This document shows, one piece after another, positions 14,673 through 14,778 of a stretch of DNA of 14,778 nt (the first letter of the stretch is position 1; every line of letters begins with the position of its first letter). The position numbers and the translations under genes are program-made. A model generated the notes under the pieces. It worked only from the letters and a program-made list of their open reading frames with translations. It was not told where the DNA came from and searched no databases. Source of the stretch: Enterovibrio sp051650965 (GTDB lineage Bacteria; Pseudomonadota; Gammaproteobacteria; Enterobacterales; Vibrionaceae); assembly GCA_051650965.1 (NCBI GenBank), contig JBOFRL010000039.1:1-14778 (forward strand), given 5' to 3'.

Positions 14673-14778
14673 TTTTGAGAAAGTAGGGTCAATAAATTAA
14701 GAGGTCGATATGAGTCTGAAGAAATCACATAAAAGTTACCCGCAGGCATTCAAAGACGAAGCCGTCTTAATGGTGCTA
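14643..14778 (+). mobile_element. Left end of an IS3-family insertion sequence, cut by the window edge
   Basis: Sequence foreign to the methyltransferase begins after codon 279. A TGTTCTGG terminus at 14643 followed by CATCGGACACTTAA resembles the TG...GGACAC left ends of IS3-group elements, and an OrfA-like start follows 67 bp in. The right end and target duplication are outside the window, so the family is judged from the end and the first 23 residues of OrfA. Confidence 0.75.
14710..14778 (+). CDS. IS3-family transposase OrfA, N-terminal fragment
   Basis: Only 23 codons are in view. MSLKKSHKSYPQAFKDEAV has the basic start and Y-x-x-x-FK-x-EAV pattern of IS3-family OrfA, which carries a helix-turn-helix and is joined to the OrfB integrase by programmed frameshift. 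AAGAGG lies 5 nt before the ATG. The partial state is due to the window edge and not to decay. Confidence 0.8.
   Translation, partial: MSLKKSHKSYPQAFKDEAVLMVL

Overview
The window looks like chromosomal DNA from a marine-type gammaproteobacterium (Shewanella/Vibrio/Aeromonas-like). The evidence is a close homologue of enterobacterial CpdB and a gene order of SnoaL-like protein, short-chain dehydrogenase, FAD oxidoreductase, DUF1365 and cyclopropane-fatty-acid-synthase-like methyltransferase, which is typical of that group. The genus cannot be fixed from the sequence. Base composition is patchy. The first 4.3 kb and the stretch at about 8.6-10.4 kb are visibly AT-rich, while cpdB and the operon after 10.6 kb are more balanced, so the AT-rich parts are probably acquired.

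Layout. (1) 132-4334 (+) is a very large, AT-rich, toxin-like ORF. A long hydrophobic block sits right at its N-terminus and a Ser/Thr/Pro/Gln linker divides it. Its 5' end is uncertain and it may be a truncated piece of something larger. (2) 4460-6451 (-) is cpdB, which here carries a lipobox, with its own terminator at 4393-4423. (3) About 6870-8602 is an IS200/IS605-family element. It has an intact tnpB nuclease gene, a predicted right-end omega RNA and a frameshifted divergent tnpA. (4) At 8603-8638 are two perfect 13-bp inverted repeats only 10 bp apart. They match the first 13 bases of the IS50 inside end and look like the collapsed ends of an IS4-family element. (5) About 8641-10428 is a cassette-like region: a roughly 270-bp direct repeat (copy A at 8641-8917, copy B at 10166-10428) brackets one secreted-protein gene at 9234-9857 (-). 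The last 110 residues of that protein resemble the membrane-binding C-terminal domain of cholesterol-dependent (thiol-activated) cytolysins. (6) 10592 to the right edge (+) is a tightly overlapping operon whose last visible gene, the methyltransferase, is cut by an IS3-family element starting at about 14643.

How the parts work together. The 10.6-14.6 kb operon is the kind of lipid-modification cluster that in other proteobacteria answers light or singlet-oxygen stress under an ECF sigma factor/ChrR pair. No such regulator pair is visible here, and the methyltransferase has lost its C-terminal third, so the pathway is probably crippled in this strain. CpdB is an independent nucleotide-scavenging gene. 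The remainder is accessory DNA: a toxin-like giant ORF, a small cytolysin-domain-like secreted protein inside direct repeats, and three kinds of IS material.
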